64,000 nucleotides of DNA from Gleimia sp. 6138-11-ORH1 (GCF_024814355.1 NZ_JANUXV010000001.1:310001-374000); one strand, 5' to 3'; shown: positions 18,592 to 28,904, numbered from the stretch's first letter. The notes: generated by a model from the letters alone, not told the origin. Numbers and translations: made by a program.

Positions 18592-19814
18592 AAGTTCCAG
18601 TTACCTTAGGCCGCCCCAGCTCAAATGAGCGGCGCGGCAGGCAGGTAATGCCTACCGACCAAGTTCCTGAAGGGGCAACTACACCGGATGCGAAACCTGT
18701 CTTACAGTTCACCGCTAAACGACGGGGGAAAGCCCCTGCACATTTAGCTGACCTGGACTTAGCCGGACGTAAACAAGTATTAAAAGAAGCGGGATTACCA
18801 GCTTTTAGAGCCGACCAGCTTTCACGCCACTATTTTGGAAATTATGAAGCCGACCCCGCGGCCATGTCAGACCTACCAAAGACAATGGTGAACCAAGTCC
18901 GCGACTTCCTAATGCCACAGTTGGTCAGTGAAGTTAGAACCTTAGAAGCTGACGGCGGAGCAACTTTAAAACACCTGTGGGAACTCTTTGACGGTTCACG
19001 CGTAGAATCTGTGCTAATGCGCTACCCGCAGCGAACCACCCTGTGTATCTCCTCCCAGGCCGGTTGCGGAATGGCCTGCCCATTTTGTGCCACTGGACAG
19101 ATGGGACTTACCCGCAACCTCTCTACAGCTGAGATTGTCGAACAAGTTCGTCTAGCTGCGAAAGCCTGTGCAGAAGGCGCTCTTTTAGGTGGCCCAACCC
19201 GTCTAACAAATATTGTTTTTATGGGAATGGGTGAACCATTAGCAAACTACAAAGCTATTGTAGAAACCCTCAACCGGTTGATTTCAGATCCTCCGGAAGG
19301 CTTTGGAATGTCGGCGCGAAACATCACCGTTTCCACCGTTGGATTAGTACCAGCCATAGATAAACTCGCTAAATTAGGGCACCCAGTCACCCTGGCGATT
19401 TCCCTCCACGCCCCAGACGATGAGCTAAGAGACGAGCTGATTCCAATCAACTCACGTTGGAAAGTAGGAGAACTTTTAGACGCCGCTCGAAGATACTTCG
19501 TTGCTACCGGCCGACGGGTTTCTATCGAATACGCGCTAATTAAAGATATGAACGACCACCCTTGGCGGGCACAGCTTTTAGCAGATGAACTAAATCACCG
19601 CGGACATGGATGGGCACACGTTAATCCGATTCCACTTAATCCCACTCCCGGGTCAATTTGGACTGCTTCTACCAAAAAAGCGCAGCAAGAGTTCGTAGAA
19701 ATCCTTAGGAAAAATGGAATTTCTACTACAATTCGTGATACACGTGGATCAGATATTGATGGGGCATGCGGCCAGCTTGCCACCACAGTTGCAAAGGAAG
19801 AGGAAACAAAATGA
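18585..19814 (+). CDS. rlmN: 23S rRNA/tRNA adenine-C2 methyltransferase RlmN
   Basis: A radical SAM enzyme (409 aa from ATG 18585) that methylates C2 of A2503 in 23S rRNA and A37 of some tRNAs. The 4Fe-4S motif is Cys161-x3-Cys165-x2-Cys168 in [22 protein letters not shown] and [17 protein letters not shown] are family signatures. The first 20-odd residues are poorly conserved; ATG 18648 with AGG upstream is an alternative start. The stop overlaps the following ATG. Confidence 0.94.
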   Translation: MVKVPVTLGRPSSNERRGRQVMPTDQVPEGATTPDAKPVLQFTAKRRGKAPAHLADLDLAGRKQVLKEAGLPAFRADQLSRHYFGNYEADPAAMSDLPKTMVNQVRDFLMPQLVSEVRTLEADGGATLKHLWELFDGSRVESVLMRYPQRTTLCISSQAGCGMACPFCATGQMGLTRNLSTAEIVEQVRLAAKACAEGALLGGPTRLTNIVFMGMGEPLANYKAIVETLNRLISDPPEGFGMSARNITVSTVGLVPAIDKLAKLGHPVTLAISLHAPDDELRDELIPINSRWKVGELLDAARRYFVATGRRVSIEYALIKDMNDHPWRAQLLADELNHRGHGWAHVNPIPLNPTPGSIWTASTKKAQQEFVEILRKNGISTTIRDTRGSDIDGACGQLATTVAKEEETK

Positions 19815-20368
19815 AGGGCAAGTTCCCCCGCGTAAAGTTTTTCAAAAAAGGCTATGACACTGCGGCAGTAGATGAATTTTTCGATTTCGCTGAACAAGCC
19901 TACACCGGTGGACTTCCAGCTTCAGAGTTCTCAGCCGAACAGGTACGCCGCGCCATGTTCAAACTGGTCAGAGGCGGATACGACCCTTACACCGTAGACG
20001 CCGCTCTAGACCGGATGGAAGGTGGCTTCATTCAACGCGACCGCGCCAACCATATTGCAGTAAACGGTGAAGCAGCCTGGCTAGCCCAGGTAGCCGATCG
20101 AGCTACCACCTTATACCCGCGTCTTTCCCGCCCCGAAGGGGAACGCTTTGCCCACCCAGAACCAGGACAACCCGGTTACTCAGCCGAAGCAGTAGACGAG
20201 TTTCTTACACGCTTAGCAGATTTCTTCGACCAAAACACTCCTTTGACAGTGAGAGAAATCCGCGCCCTCACCTTCCCTCCAGCGAAAGAACAAAAAGCCT
20301 ATGTGGAGGGCGCAGTGGACGCATATTTAGCGCGCGTAATTGAAATCTTGCTATCTGTAGAAGGATAG
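19811..20368 (+). CDS. DivIVA domain-containing protein
   Basis: The product (185 aa) contains three copies of the short DivIVA-type element FxxxGYDxxxVDxFL: [16 protein letters not shown] near the N-terminus, [16 protein letters not shown] in the middle, and [16 protein letters not shown] later. Such proteins occur near rlmN in actinobacteria. There is no long coiled coil as in true DivIVA/Wag31, so a septum or pole scaffold role is only a guess. The ATG at 19811 overlaps the rlmN stop by four bases (ATGA), so translation is coupled. Confidence 0.85.
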   Translation: MKGKFPRVKFFKKGYDTAAVDEFFDFAEQAYTGGLPASEFSAEQVRRAMFKLVRGGYDPYTVDAALDRMEGGFIQRDRANHIAVNGEAAWLAQVADRATTLYPRLSRPEGERFAHPEPGQPGYSAEAVDEFLTRLADFFDQNTPLTVREIRALTFPPAKEQKAYVEGAVDAYLARVIEILLSVEG

Positions 20369-20372
20369 GTAA

Positions 20373-21587
20373 ATGACCAAGCGAAAGCTGGTACTTTTAG
20401 GATCCACCGGATCTATCGGCACACAGTGTTTAGAAATTGTCGATAAATATCCAGAGCGGCTCGAAGTCTACGGTTTAGCTGCCGGTGGAAATAATCTGGA
20501 CCTACTAGTAAAACAAGCGGTGCGCTACCGCCCTCGAGAAATTGCTGTTTACCAAGGCGACAAAGCGGAAATCTCCGCTGCTTTGAAAGCAAACGGGGTA
20601 ACTGCCCACCTAAATGTTGGCCCGCAAGCAATGGTAGAAATCGCCGGGTGCTTAGACGCAGACGGAATTGTCCTCAACGGGATTAACGGGGGAGTCGGGT
20701 TAGAACCCACCCTGGCAGCCCTTAAATCAGGCGCTACTTTGGCACTTGCCAATAAAGAATCCCTGGTAGTGGGGGCGCCACTGGTCCGCCAAGCGTGCAC
20801 TCGCCCCGGACAGATTATTCCAGTGGACTCAGAACACTCAGCCATAGCCCAATGCCTGCTGTCCGGAAAACACAAAAAGGGGCTAACTGTCCCCGAAGTA
20901 GATGGAACCAGTGAAGTAGCCCATTTGATTCTCACCGCCTCAGGTGGGCCTTTCCGCGGCAAAACTCGCGCGGACTTAGCGAAAGTTGATGCGAAAGCCG
21001 CCCTGCAGCACCCGACTTGGAATATGGGGCCGGTAGTTACTGTAAACTCATCCACCCTAATGAACAAAGGGTTAGAGCTGATCGAAGCCCACGTACTGTT
21101 CGACATTGCCCCCAGTGACATTAAAGCAGTAGTCCACCCGCAGTCGATAGTGCACTCAATGGTAACTTTCAAAGACGGGGCAACTATCGTCCAAGCCTCG
21201 CCCCCCAGTATGCATCTACCCATCGCCCTATCCTTATCTTGGCCACAGCGCTGGGACGATATTGAACCCGCCTGCCAGTGGGATACTCCCACCAGCTGGG
21301 ATTTTGAACCAGTCGATAACCTAACTTTCCCAGCTTTGGATTTAGCACGCTACTGTATCGAACAGTCCCACACCCACCCGGCAGTAATGAATGCAGCAAA
21401 CGAAGTCGCAGTAGACGCATTCTTAAAAGAAAAACTCCCATACTTGGCGATTTTGGATACCGTCACAGAAATCGTCAGCCAGCATGAGGGGATTAATGAA
21501 CCCACTTTAGAAGAAACCCTCCAGGTACAACAGTGGGCAGTAGCATTAGCAACTGAAGTAGTCAGCCGTAAAGTAATCGCATTTTAA
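20373..21587 (+). CDS. dxr: 1-deoxy-D-xylulose 5-phosphate reductoisomerase
   Basis: DXR (404 aa) makes MEP, the committed step of the non-mevalonate isoprenoid route. The NADPH-binding GSTGSIGTQ is at the N-terminus; ALANKESLV, PVDSEHSAI, and NSSTLMNKGLELIEAH hold the metal and substrate residues. It is 4 bp downstream of the DivIVA-domain gene and upstream of rseP and ispG, giving a small MEP/protease cluster. Confidence 0.97.
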   Translation: MTKRKLVLLGSTGSIGTQCLEIVDKYPERLEVYGLAAGGNNLDLLVKQAVRYRPREIAVYQGDKAEISAALKANGVTAHLNVGPQAMVEIAGCLDADGIVLNGINGGVGLEPTLAALKSGATLALANKESLVVGAPLVRQACTRPGQIIPVDSEHSAIAQCLLSGKHKKGLTVPEVDGTSEVAHLILTASGGPFRGKTRADLAKVDAKAALQHPTWNMGPVVTVNSSTLMNKGLELIEAHVLFDIAPSDIKAVVHPQSIVHSMVTFKDGATIVQASPPSMHLPIALSLSWPQRWDDIEPACQWDTPTSWDFEPVDNLTFPALDLARYCIEQSHTHPAVMNAANEVAVDAFLKEKLPYLAILDTVTEIVSQHEGINEPTLEETLQVQQWAVALATEVVSRKVIAF

Positions 21588-21635
21588 ACTGCTTATAACA
21601 GTTGGCTAAGGGACTTTGCTGAGGAAGGAACACAC

Positions 21636-22904
21636 GTGTACATACTAGGGATTTTGTTAATGGTACTGGGCATAGTCATTTCCGTTGCCATTCACGAACT
21701 GGGACACCTACTACCAGCAAAAAAATTCGGCGTTTACGTACCTGAATATATGGTGGGATTTGGCCCGAAACTTTGGTCGATTAAAAAAGGCGACACCGAA
21801 TACGGGATTAAAGCCATTCTCTTAGGCGGATATGTGCGCTTAGTGGGGATGTTCCCCCCAGCTAAACCTGGAACGAAGCTGGTAAATCGCAAAGGTCAGC
21901 AGACTTTGGCAGAGGCTGCCCGCCAAGATTCGCAGGCAGAGATTCCTCCTGGGAAAGAAGCTCAAGCTTTCTATCGCTTGAAAACCTGGCAGAAATTAGT
22001 AGTTATGTTCGGTGGCCCGTTTACTAATCTTGTGCTGGCTATCGGAGGGCTTTCAGTGGTTATCATGGGGATTGGTTTGCCCCAGCCCGTCCCCACTGTC
22101 CGACAGACATTTACATGCCTGGGGACTACAGAAACAACTTGTTCAGCAGAAAATCCAGTTTCCCCCGCCAGTGTTGCCGGATTACAACCGGGCGATAAAA
22201 TCATTTCCTTAGATGGTAAGCCGGTTGAGAAGTTTTCAGATATTGGGGCGATCCTTGCACCTTTGCGGGGGCAGGGGGACGCTCCGCAGATAGAGATTCG
22301 TTTCTTACGGGATGGAAAAGAACAGCTTGCCCAGATTACCCCGGTCCTTTATCAAGGCGCTTATCGGCTGGGAATTTCTGGCAGTATCGAAAGAGTCCAG
22401 GGGTCTTTTCCTGATGTTTTAACGCATACTTATAATGCTTCTAAGCAAACTTTAGGGATTTTGTTTGCTCTGCCGCAGAAGGTTTGGCAAACTGCGGAAA
22501 GTTTAGTTACTGGGAAAGAGCGTCAGGCTGATTCAGTGATTTCCATTGTGGGAATAACTCGTTTAGCGGGCGAGGTTACTGCAGTTACTCCACAGTCGAA
22601 CTCGGGCTGGACAGTTTCTGCTTGGGATCGTTTCGCAGCGTTACTGAGCTTATGGTCCTCACTTAACTTGGCATTATTTATTTTCAATATGATTCCGCTG
22701 CCTCCTTTAGACGGTGGGCATATTGCGGGAGCGCTTTACGAGGGCGGTCGCCGTCAGCTTTACCGTTTGATGGGGCGCCCTGATCCGGGACCTGCGGATA
22801 CGGCTCGGTTAGTGCCTCTAGCACAGGTAATGGTAATGCTTTTGGTGGGTATGTCATTTGTTTTAATCTTGGCTGATATCGTTAATCCGATTAGTTTGCG
22901 CTAG
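21636..22904 (+). CDS. M50 site-2 protease (RseP/Rip1-like)
   Basis: An intramembrane zinc metalloprotease (422 aa). The HELGH active site is at residues 20-24 in the first helix, and the second metal motif LDGGH lies near the C-terminus (IPLPPLDGGHIAGA). A PDZ domain (about residues 175-250, SVAGLQPGDKIISLDGKPV) lies between. Homologues cut anti-sigma factors and cell-division proteins; the actinobacterial orthologue is Rip1. Start GTG 21636 is preceded by GAGGAAGG. Located dxr-rseP-ispG, the usual order. Confidence 0.94.
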   Translation: MYILGILLMVLGIVISVAIHELGHLLPAKKFGVYVPEYMVGFGPKLWSIKKGDTEYGIKAILLGGYVRLVGMFPPAKPGTKLVNRKGQQTLAEAARQDSQAEIPPGKEAQAFYRLKTWQKLVVMFGGPFTNLVLAIGGLSVVIMGIGLPQPVPTVRQTFTCLGTTETTCSAENPVSPASVAGLQPGDKIISLDGKPVEKFSDIGAILAPLRGQGDAPQIEIRFLRDGKEQLAQITPVLYQGAYRLGISGSIERVQGSFPDVLTHTYNASKQTLGILFALPQKVWQTAESLVTGKERQADSVISIVGITRLAGEVTAVTPQSNSGWTVSAWDRFAALLSLWSSLNLALFIFNMIPLPPLDGGHIAGALYEGGRRQLYRLMGRPDPGPADTARLVPLAQVMVMLLVGMSFVLILADIVNPISLR

Positions 22905-23009
22905 CTTTTCTTAAGCTCTGAGGCTTTTCGGGTGGATTACTTGATGTAATGAACTTTATGTTGAGTAATTTGCCTTAGAGTTAGGCGTTTTCTGCAATGC
23001 TTTGCGATA

Positions 23010-24179
23010 ATGGAAAGCGTGAGTGAAATTTCTTTAGGTATGCCTCGGCTGAAGCCAGCCGAAGAGTTTACGGGCTTTCCCCGTCGTCAGACTCGGTTAA
23101 TTCATGTAGGTAGCGTCCCTGTGGGGGGAGGTTCTCCCATTTCGGTGCAGTCTATGACTACGACTAAGACTACTGATATTGGCGGGACTTTACAGCAGAT
23201 TGCTGAACTAACTGCTGCTGGTTGCGATATTGTGCGCGTGGCTTGCCCGTCCGCAGATGATGCGGCTGCGCTACCTATTATTGCGCGTAAATCTACTATC
23301 CCTGTGATTGCGGATATTCATTTTCAACCTAAGTATGTTTTTGCAGCGATTGAAGGCGGGTGCGCGGCTGTCCGTGTTAATCCTGGTAATATCCGCAAAT
23401 TTGATGACCAGATTAAGGATATTACTAAGGCAGCGCGCGATCACGGGACATCTTTACGGATCGGGGTAAATGCGGGGTCTTTAGATCCGCGTTTGCTCAG
23501 TAAATACGGGAAGGCAACTCCAGAGGCTTTAGCTGAGTCAGCTATGTGGGAAGCGTCTTTATTTGAAGAACATGATTTCCACGATTTTAAGATTTCGGTG
23601 AAGCATCACGATCCGGTGACGATGATCCGCGCCTATGAAATTTTAGCTGATTCGGGGGATTGGCCCCTACACTTGGGAGTTACTGAAGCTGGCCCGCAAT
23701 TCCAAGGCACGATTAAGTCAGCAACCGCTTTTGGCGCGTTGTTGCGCCAGGGAATTGGCGATACGATCCGAGTTTCTCTTTCGGCTCCGCCTGTGGAGGA
23801 AGTTAAGGTTGGGATTGAAATCCTGCAGTCTTTGGGCCTGCGTGAACGTACTTTAGAAATTGTTTCCTGCCCGTCTTGTGGGCGCGCCCAAGTTGATGTT
23901 TATACTCTAGCGGAACAAGTTTCCGAAGGGTTGAAGGATCTGAAGGTTCCTTTACGAGTAGCGGTCATGGGCTGCGTTGTGAACGGCCCTGGTGAAGCTC
24001 GTGAAGCAGACCTGGGGGTGGCCTCAGGTAATGGTAAGGGACAGATTTTCATTAAAGGTAAGACGGTGGCAACTGTTCCTGAAGATCAGATCGTGGAAAC
24101 TTTGATTCTGCACGCGAATCGTTTAGCTGAAGAGATGGGCTTGGAATCAGGCTCTGGAGAAATTGATATTGTTGGCTGA
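23010..24179 (+). CDS. ispG: 4-hydroxy-3-methylbut-2-enyl diphosphate synthase (flavodoxin)
   Basis: IspG/GcpE (389 aa) reduces MEcPP to HMBPP with a 4Fe-4S cluster. [19 protein letters not shown] and RVNPGN are N-terminal family motifs. The cluster ligands are in SCPSCGR and [10 protein letters not shown] near the C-terminus. The second MEP enzyme in this cluster. ATG 23010 or GTG 23019 could be the start; the difference is three residues. Confidence 0.96.
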   Translation: MESVSEISLGMPRLKPAEEFTGFPRRQTRLIHVGSVPVGGGSPISVQSMTTTKTTDIGGTLQQIAELTAAGCDIVRVACPSADDAAALPIIARKSTIPVIADIHFQPKYVFAAIEGGCAAVRVNPGNIRKFDDQIKDITKAARDHGTSLRIGVNAGSLDPRLLSKYGKATPEALAESAMWEASLFEEHDFHDFKISVKHHDPVTMIRAYEILADSGDWPLHLGVTEAGPQFQGTIKSATAFGALLRQGIGDTIRVSLSAPPVEEVKVGIEILQSLGLRERTLEIVSCPSCGRAQVDVYTLAEQVSEGLKDLKVPLRVAVMGCVVNGPGEAREADLGVASGNGKGQIFIKGKTVATVPEDQIVETLILHANRLAEEMGLESGSGEIDIVG

Positions 24180-24209
24180 GTTAGCCTAGTTAGGGTAAGA
24201 GGTTTAGAT

Positions 24210-26021
24210 ATGTTGAAGCATATGTCCAGCTACTTCGTGCGTACTTTGCGCGAAGATCCAGCTGACGCGGAAGTTACTAGCCATAAGTTACTGGTTCGCG
24301 CTGGTTACATTCGCCGTACTGCACCTGGTATTTATACTTGGTTGCCACTGGGCTTGCAGGTGTTGAAACGGATCGAAAAGGTTGTCCGCGAAGAAATGGA
24401 CGCTTTCGGAGCTCAGGAAGTGCATTTCCCCGCATTACTTCCCGCAGAACCCTACCAGCGGACAAACCGCTGGGAAGAATACGGTCCTACTTTATTTAAG
24501 TTAAAAGACCGTAAAGCAGGGGATTACCTGCTGGCACCTACGCATGAGGAAATGTTCACTCTGTTAGTGAAGGATATGTATTCTTCCTACAAGGACTTAC
24601 CTTTAAGCATTTACCAGATCCAAACTAAGTATCGTGATGAGGCCCGCCCTCGGGCTGGGTTGATCCGCGGACGCGAGTTTGTCATGAAAGATTCTTATTC
24701 TTTCGATATTGACGATGCCGGGTTGAATGTTTCTTATGAAAAACACCGCCAAGCCTACCAGCGTATTTTTGACCGCCTGGGCTTAGAATACGTAATCTGT
24801 TCGGCAGTATCTGGCGCTATGGGAGGATCTCGTTCGGAAGAATTCCTGCACCCTTGCGCTATTGGTGAAGATACTTTCGTTCGCTCAGCCGGTGGATACA
24901 CTGCCAACGCGGAAGCGGTAACTACCGTGGCGCCTCAGCCGGTAGATGCTTCTGGTGTTCCTGCTTTTTCTGTGCAGGACACGCCGGGAATGAAAACTAT
25001 CGCTGACTTGGTTGCTTTCTCAAATGAGCATTTTCCTAAAGCAGAAGGGGAATGGACACCCGCTAACATGCTTAAGAGCGTGGTAGTAGCTTTAGATTAC
25101 CCAGATGGAAAGCGTGAAGTAGTTGTAGTGGCACTTCCAGGGGATCGTGAAGTAGATATGAAGCGCCTGGAAGCAGCTTTTGCACCTGCAGAAGTTGAAA
25201 TGGCTACTGCGGAAGATTTCGCGAACCACCCTGAACTGGTGCCTGGTTTCTTAGGTCCACAGGCTTGTGGTCCGAATCATCCGGCTCGTGAGGTGACTGA
25301 AGATGGTCAGATCAGCGGTTCAGTGCGTCTGCTTGTAGATCCTCGTGTGGTCGAGGGCACTACTTGGATTGCCGGTGGTAACGAAGTGGATAAGCACGTT
25401 TACAACCTGGTGATGGGACGCGATTTCACTGCTGATGGCACTATTGAGGCTGCTGAGATTCGCGAGGGCGATCCTGCTCCAGACGGGTCTGGCCCGCTGG
25501 AACTGGCCCGCGGCATTGAAATTGGACATATTTTCCAGTTAGGTAAGAAGTACGCTGAAGCATTAGAACTGAAAGTTCTGGACCAAAACGGTAAGACCCA
25601 GGTAGTTACGATGGGATCTTACGGGATTGGCGTTTCTCGTGTGATGGCAGCTTTAGCTGAGTCTTATAACGATGAAAAAGGTTTAGCTTGGCCAATGGTT
25701 GTAGCTCCTTTCCAACTGCAAGTTTTAGCTACTGGTAAAGGTGAAGCGCTTTTCGCAGCTGCTGAGGAATTAGCGCAGGCTGTTTCGGCTGCTGGTTTTG
25801 ATGTGCTTTACGACGACCGTCCAAAGGTTTCTGCGGGAGTTAAGTTTGCTGACGCGGAACTTTTGGGAATGCCGTTCGTGCTGGTAGTGGGCCGTGGTTT
25901 AGCTGACGGCGTGGTGGAATTACGTGATCGCCGCGCGGGTACTTCAGTAGAGTTACCGGTGGGTGAAGCTGCTGAAAAGATTATTAATATTTTGGAAGAG
26001 AATCGGGAGTCGAACCGATGA
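24210..26021 (+). CDS. proS: Prolyl-tRNA synthetase
   Basis: ProRS (603 aa), bacterial type with the editing INS domain between class II motifs 2 and 3. Motif 1 and 2 regions include TRSGFIRQ-like [38 protein letters not shown] and MKDSYSFD; motif 3 is [15 protein letters not shown]. The C-terminal anticodon-binding domain is present. It overlaps def by four bases (ATGA). Confidence 0.97.
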   Translation: MLKHMSSYFVRTLREDPADAEVTSHKLLVRAGYIRRTAPGIYTWLPLGLQVLKRIEKVVREEMDAFGAQEVHFPALLPAEPYQRTNRWEEYGPTLFKLKDRKAGDYLLAPTHEEMFTLLVKDMYSSYKDLPLSIYQIQTKYRDEARPRAGLIRGREFVMKDSYSFDIDDAGLNVSYEKHRQAYQRIFDRLGLEYVICSAVSGAMGGSRSEEFLHPCAIGEDTFVRSAGGYTANAEAVTTVAPQPVDASGVPAFSVQDTPGMKTIADLVAFSNEHFPKAEGEWTPANMLKSVVVALDYPDGKREVVVVALPGDREVDMKRLEAAFAPAEVEMATAEDFANHPELVPGFLGPQACGPNHPAREVTEDGQISGSVRLLVDPRVVEGTTWIAGGNEVDKHVYNLVMGRDFTADGTIEAAEIREGDPAPDGSGPLELARGIEIGHIFQLGKKYAEALELKVLDQNGKTQVVTMGSYGIGVSRVMAALAESYNDEKGLAWPMVVAPFQLQVLATGKGEALFAAAEELAQAVSAAGFDVLYDDRPKVSAGVKFADAELLGMPFVLVVGRGLADGVVELRDRRAGTSVELPVGEAAEKIINILEENRESNR

Positions 26022-26512
26022 CTTATCGGGAAATTCGAGTAATCGGTGATCCTGTTTTGCGTACACCCTGCGAATGGATTACTGACATTGATGACAAGGT
26101 TAAGAACCTAGTTGAAGATTTGTTAGAAAACGTCGATATGGAGGGGCGTGCCGGTTTGGCAGCTAACCAAATTGGGGTTGGTCTGCGAGCTTTTTCTTGG
26201 AATATTGATGGCGACATTGGTTACGTTCTAAATCCAAAATTGGTAGAAGCATCTATGGATGAAGAATACCAAGATGGTGACGAGGGGTGTCTATCTGTTC
26301 CAGGCCTGTGGTTCCCCACTAAACGTGCGTGGTATGCGCGGGTTGAGGGGATTAACTTAGATGGTAAGCCTATTGTGGTTGAGGGCGAAGAGCTGATGGC
26401 TCGTTGTCTACAACACGAATGCGATCACTTAGAAGGAATGCTCTATTTGGATCGTTTGGATCGGGCGATGCGTCGTAAAGCGATGAAGGAAGTTCGCGAA
26501 AAGATCGGCTGA
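26018..26512 (+). CDS. def: Peptide deformylase
   Basis: Def (164 aa) removes the N-formyl group from nascent proteins. All three metalloprotease motifs are visible: [17 protein letters not shown] with the metal cysteine, and QHECDHLEG (HExxH). The ATG overlaps the proS stop. Transcription ends at a strong hairpin 35 bp downstream. Confidence 0.97.
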   Translation: MTYREIRVIGDPVLRTPCEWITDIDDKVKNLVEDLLENVDMEGRAGLAANQIGVGLRAFSWNIDGDIGYVLNPKLVEASMDEEYQDGDEGCLSVPGLWFPTKRAWYARVEGINLDGKPIVVEGEELMARCLQHECDHLEGMLYLDRLDRAMRRKAMKEVREKIG

Positions 26513-26546
26513 TTTTTCTACCTTTGATGAAGCTAGTGCTTTTTGT

Positions 26547-26590
26547 ATAAGAATATGTGCGGGAATAATCCCGCACATATTCTTATTTTT
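26547..26590. terminator. Strong terminator after def
   Basis: An 18-bp perfect stem (ATAAGAATATGTGCGGGA with its complement) around an ATAA loop, followed by T-rich sequence. The ends are A- and T-rich on both sides, so it may work in both directions. Confidence 0.92.
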
Positions 26591-26662
26591 ATGCTTTCCT
26601 GGGAGAGTTTTGACGGGGAAAGAGCCGGGTGATAATCAGTCGGATGTGGATTTGTCACTTTC

Positions 26663-26675
26663 CGCCCTCGAAAAA
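26663..26675 (+). repeat. CGCCCTCG motif with A-tract, intergenic
   Basis: CGCCCTCG followed by AAAAA between def and the ACP-like gene, not part of a hairpin. One of the roughly dozen extended copies in the window. Confidence 0.7.
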
Positions 26676-26738
26676 TACTGCGTAACCTTATGCCGAAATA
26701 CTATTTGCCTTACTCTGCTGATTCCTCAGGTGAGGGCT

Positions 26739-27113
26739 TTAACTGAGCGCAAGTTCAACTAAATCAGCTAGAGTTTTAGCTTTTTCTACTTCAGTGTCTT
26801 TAAGTTTAATCTTTAGATCTTCTTCAATCCGTGAGATAACCGCGTAGCGCGCGATAGGGAACAGGTCAAAGTCTGCTTCTAACTCTAGCTGAGGATGATA
26901 ATCTTCAGCCGGAAAGTCTGATACATCCAACATAGCTGCAACTATCACTTCCCAAACTTTTTCTCTTTGTGAAGTATTTTCAGCGTCCCTAGAGGAATCT
27001 ACTCCGGTTTTTCCCGTTCCGTTGAATACATCTGCATCGAGAGAGGTCGTAGCGTCTGTTTCTTCTGAGAACGGGAAACTATCTCCCAGAAGATCTGCAA
27101 ATGAGTTAGACAT
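26739..27113 (-). CDS. Degenerate acyl carrier protein-like protein
   Basis: A 124-aa protein with a variable N-terminal 50 residues and a C-terminal segment (about 52-123) that lines up with acyl carrier proteins: KVWEVIVAAMLDVSDFPAED, a helix-2 region ADFDLFPIARYAVISRIEED, and KAKTLADLVELAL. In a true ACP the helix-2 start is D-S-L with the phosphopantetheine serine; here it is D-L-F, so residue 84 is Leu and the carrier site is missing. It follows DUF3145 after 20 bp on the same strand. In Streptomyces DUF3145 lies beside the fabD-fabH-acpP-fabF cluster, which supports a fatty-acid link, but no fab gene is here. Confidence 0.6.
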   Translation of the reverse strand: MSNSFADLLGDSFPFSEETDATTSLDADVFNGTGKTGVDSSRDAENTSQREKVWEVIVAAMLDVSDFPAEDYHPQLELEADFDLFPIARYAVISRIEEDLKIKLKDTEVEKAKTLADLVELALS

Positions 27114-27133
27114 ATTTACTCTTTATAGTTTCG

Positions 27134-27634
27134 TTAGCTAACTTGGTGGAGCCAGCGCACGGCAACACCGTCACCGGCTTTTCGGAAAGTTTCCAGTTCA
27201 TCATCCCATGGTTGTCCCATAGCTAGGGATAGAGCTTCTTTTATCTCAGCTAAGCTGGTGGAACTTTCCATAGCGTTGCGAACTTGGTCTTCTAATATCA
27301 CGAGGTTGCCGCACACATCCATGGGGGCATGGAAGATTCCAAGGTCGGGAGTGTGACACCAGCGGGCACCGTTAGAACCTCTCACCGGTTCTTCGGTTAT
27401 TTCATAGCGCATATGGTCCCAGCCACGCAGAGCAGAAGCGAGTTTCGCGCCGGTTCCTACCGGACCTACCCAGGCGTATTCGGTGCGGAAAGTACCGTTC
27501 AGGGCGGGTTGTTTTACCCACTCTAAGTGAATTTCACATTCGATGACTTTACTGAGAACCCATTCGATATGAGGGCAGAGTGCAGGGGGAGTAGAGTGCA
27601 CAAAAAGTACACCGCGCGTGTATGTTCCGGTCAT
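27134..27634 (-). CDS. DUF3145 family protein
   Basis: A 166-aa protein of the actinobacterial DUF3145 family, recognised by its start (RGVLFVHSTPPALCPHIEW) and by the Trp/Arg-rich middle (RGWDHMRYEITEEPV, RWCHTPDLGIFHA). No biochemical function is known to me. ATG 27634 is chosen because GGGAGC lies 5 bases upstream and it starts close to the conserved part; a start at 27646 adds four residues. Probably co-transcribed with the ACP-like gene. Confidence 0.85.
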   Translation of the reverse strand: MTGTYTRGVLFVHSTPPALCPHIEWVLSKVIECEIHLEWVKQPALNGTFRTEYAWVGPVGTGAKLASALRGWDHMRYEITEEPVRGSNGARWCHTPDLGIFHAPMDVCGNLVILEDQVRNAMESSTSLAEIKEALSLAMGQPWDDELETFRKAGDGVAVRWLHQVS

Positions 27635-27738
27635 AATAGCTCCCATCTGTTGAGGACCGTCTTCCCCTACGACCTTTTCAGTGGGCTAACCGCGTGCGAT
27701 GTACTTCTATTATGCCCAATAATTTTCTTCAGCACTAG

Positions 27739-27750
27739 CTTAACGTTAAG
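27739..27750. promoter_or_regulatory. Perfect 12-bp palindrome upstream of DUF3145
   Basis: CTTAACGTTAAG is a perfect palindrome about 105 bp upstream of the DUF3145 start, between that gene and a terminator. It could be an operator for the DUF3145/ACP-like operon. Confidence 0.3.
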
Positions 27751-27772
27751 TATTCAATATCTGGGTAAGCGA

Positions 27773-27811
27773 AAGGGGTGGTTCTTTAGTGAAACTAGAG
27801 AACCACCCCTT
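27773..27811. terminator. Terminator of the 27.8-30 kb minus-strand operon
   Basis: AAGGGGTGGTTCT pairs with AGAACCACCCCTT (13 bp), 20 bp beyond the stop of the membrane protein gene at 27832. Followed by TTT on the minus strand. Confidence 0.75.
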
Positions 27812-27831
27812 ATTGATTTATTCCCTCTAAG

Positions 27832-28821
27832 TTAGTTTTGCTTTAACCGTGCAGCAATTTCTGCTTTCACTTCATCTGAAGCGGTGCGCTCTACCAATTC
27901 TTTAGCAGCTGGCAGGTCAGCGTAAAGTTCTTGAGTAAGAGGGTTACGCTTCGTCACCCAAATGCGGTGAATGTGGTAGATGAATAAAGCTACGTTACAA
28001 GCCAGGGAAGCAGCAGCCAAAACGAACATGGCGGCAGCTGAGTGGCTGGGGCGGTGCGCGAAGATAGAATCGTGCATAAATGCTGGGAAAGTTAAGACTA
28101 CTGCTGACCAGTAGGTGAGCGTGTAAGCGCGGTATTGGATCCAAGCACCTTTGCCGAAAGGTAATAGAGCAGGAATAGTACATGCCAGCAGGAGAGCTAC
28201 CCCTGAGTACCAGGCTCTATCTGAAAGACAGTTATAAACGTAGGAAAGATTCCAAAGGTCATAGGCGATAATCCACCAGACAGTTAAGTCTGTCCAGATA
28301 ATAGCTTTGCTCTTATCATTTGCAACGTAGATACCTACCCAGCCGCCAATCATGATTAGGTTGAGGATTCCCGCTGCTGCGTTCATTAAGTTCCATGGCC
28401 CACCAAAAGTCCATAAACCATTTACCGGGTCAGCCCCGTGGATCCAGTAGCATTGAATATCTCTAATGACTGCTTCTAAAATGTTCACGGCCAGTAGCAG
28501 AGCCGGTAACGCAAGATAAGTTTTAGACTTTTGTAGTTTCGGGAAATACTGTAATGCAACTAAAGAAAGCGCTCCAGCTAAGGCAGAGTACTGTTTTACA
28601 ATCGCAAACCAACCGGCAGAGTGAGTGCCAGCTGTTGAATAGGGCCACCAGAAAATCGTTAGTAACACGGGGATAACGATGAAAGTGGTCAGGGCGAACC
28701 ATTTGGATCGTTGGGCAAGCCAAGCTGCAAAAGCCAAGGCGGCAATCACAACGATTAGCATGGCATAATCCCACCATTCACCTACTTCAAAGAAGAAAAG
28801 CGTAGGGTAGTCAACATCCAT
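27832..28821 (-). CDS. Polytopic membrane protein, DUF5692-like (paralogue 1)
   Basis: A 329-aa protein with about nine to ten hydrophobic segments and a charged C-terminal tail. It shares an extended set of motifs with the product of 30227-31567: NI(L/M)EA-IRDI, a GG-WN segment followed by AAG(I/V)LN, IIWTDLTVWWIIAYDLWN, a YN-L-D--WY element, and ALLLACTIPA before KG-WI. The repeated WTD/YDLWN/ACTIPA pattern recalls the unnamed DUF5692 membrane family; this assignment is from memory. AGGAG lies 7 bases before ATG 28821. It is downstream of the SRPBCC gene, separated by a 15-bp inverted repeat. No function known; no transporter signature seen. Confidence 0.7.
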   Translation of the reverse strand: MDVDYPTLFFFEVGEWWDYAMLIVVIAALAFAAWLAQRSKWFALTTFIVIPVLLTIFWWPYSTAGTHSAGWFAIVKQYSALAGALSLVALQYFPKLQKSKTYLALPALLLAVNILEAVIRDIQCYWIHGADPVNGLWTFGGPWNLMNAAAGILNLIMIGGWVGIYVANDKSKAIIWTDLTVWWIIAYDLWNLSYVYNCLSDRAWYSGVALLLACTIPALLPFGKGAWIQYRAYTLTYWSAVVLTFPAFMHDSIFAHRPSHSAAAMFVLAAASLACNVALFIYHIHRIWVTKRNPLTQELYADLPAAKELVERTASDEVKAEIAARLKQN

Positions 28822-28847
28822 GGGAAACTCCTAGCGTAATGAGTAAG

Positions 28848-28891
28848 TTTGCCGCGCTTAAATAGCGATATTAACATTTAAGCGCGGCAAA
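28848..28891. promoter_or_regulatory. 15-bp perfect inverted repeat between SRPBCC and membrane genes
   Basis: TTTGCCGCGCTTAAA and its complement are separated by 14 bp. It lies between the stop at 28905 and the start at 28821, both on the minus strand. No T-run follows on the minus strand, so it is more likely an attenuating or mRNA-stabilising hairpin, or an operator, than a full terminator. Confidence 0.6.
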
Positions 28892-28904
28892 AACTGATAT
28901 GTGA

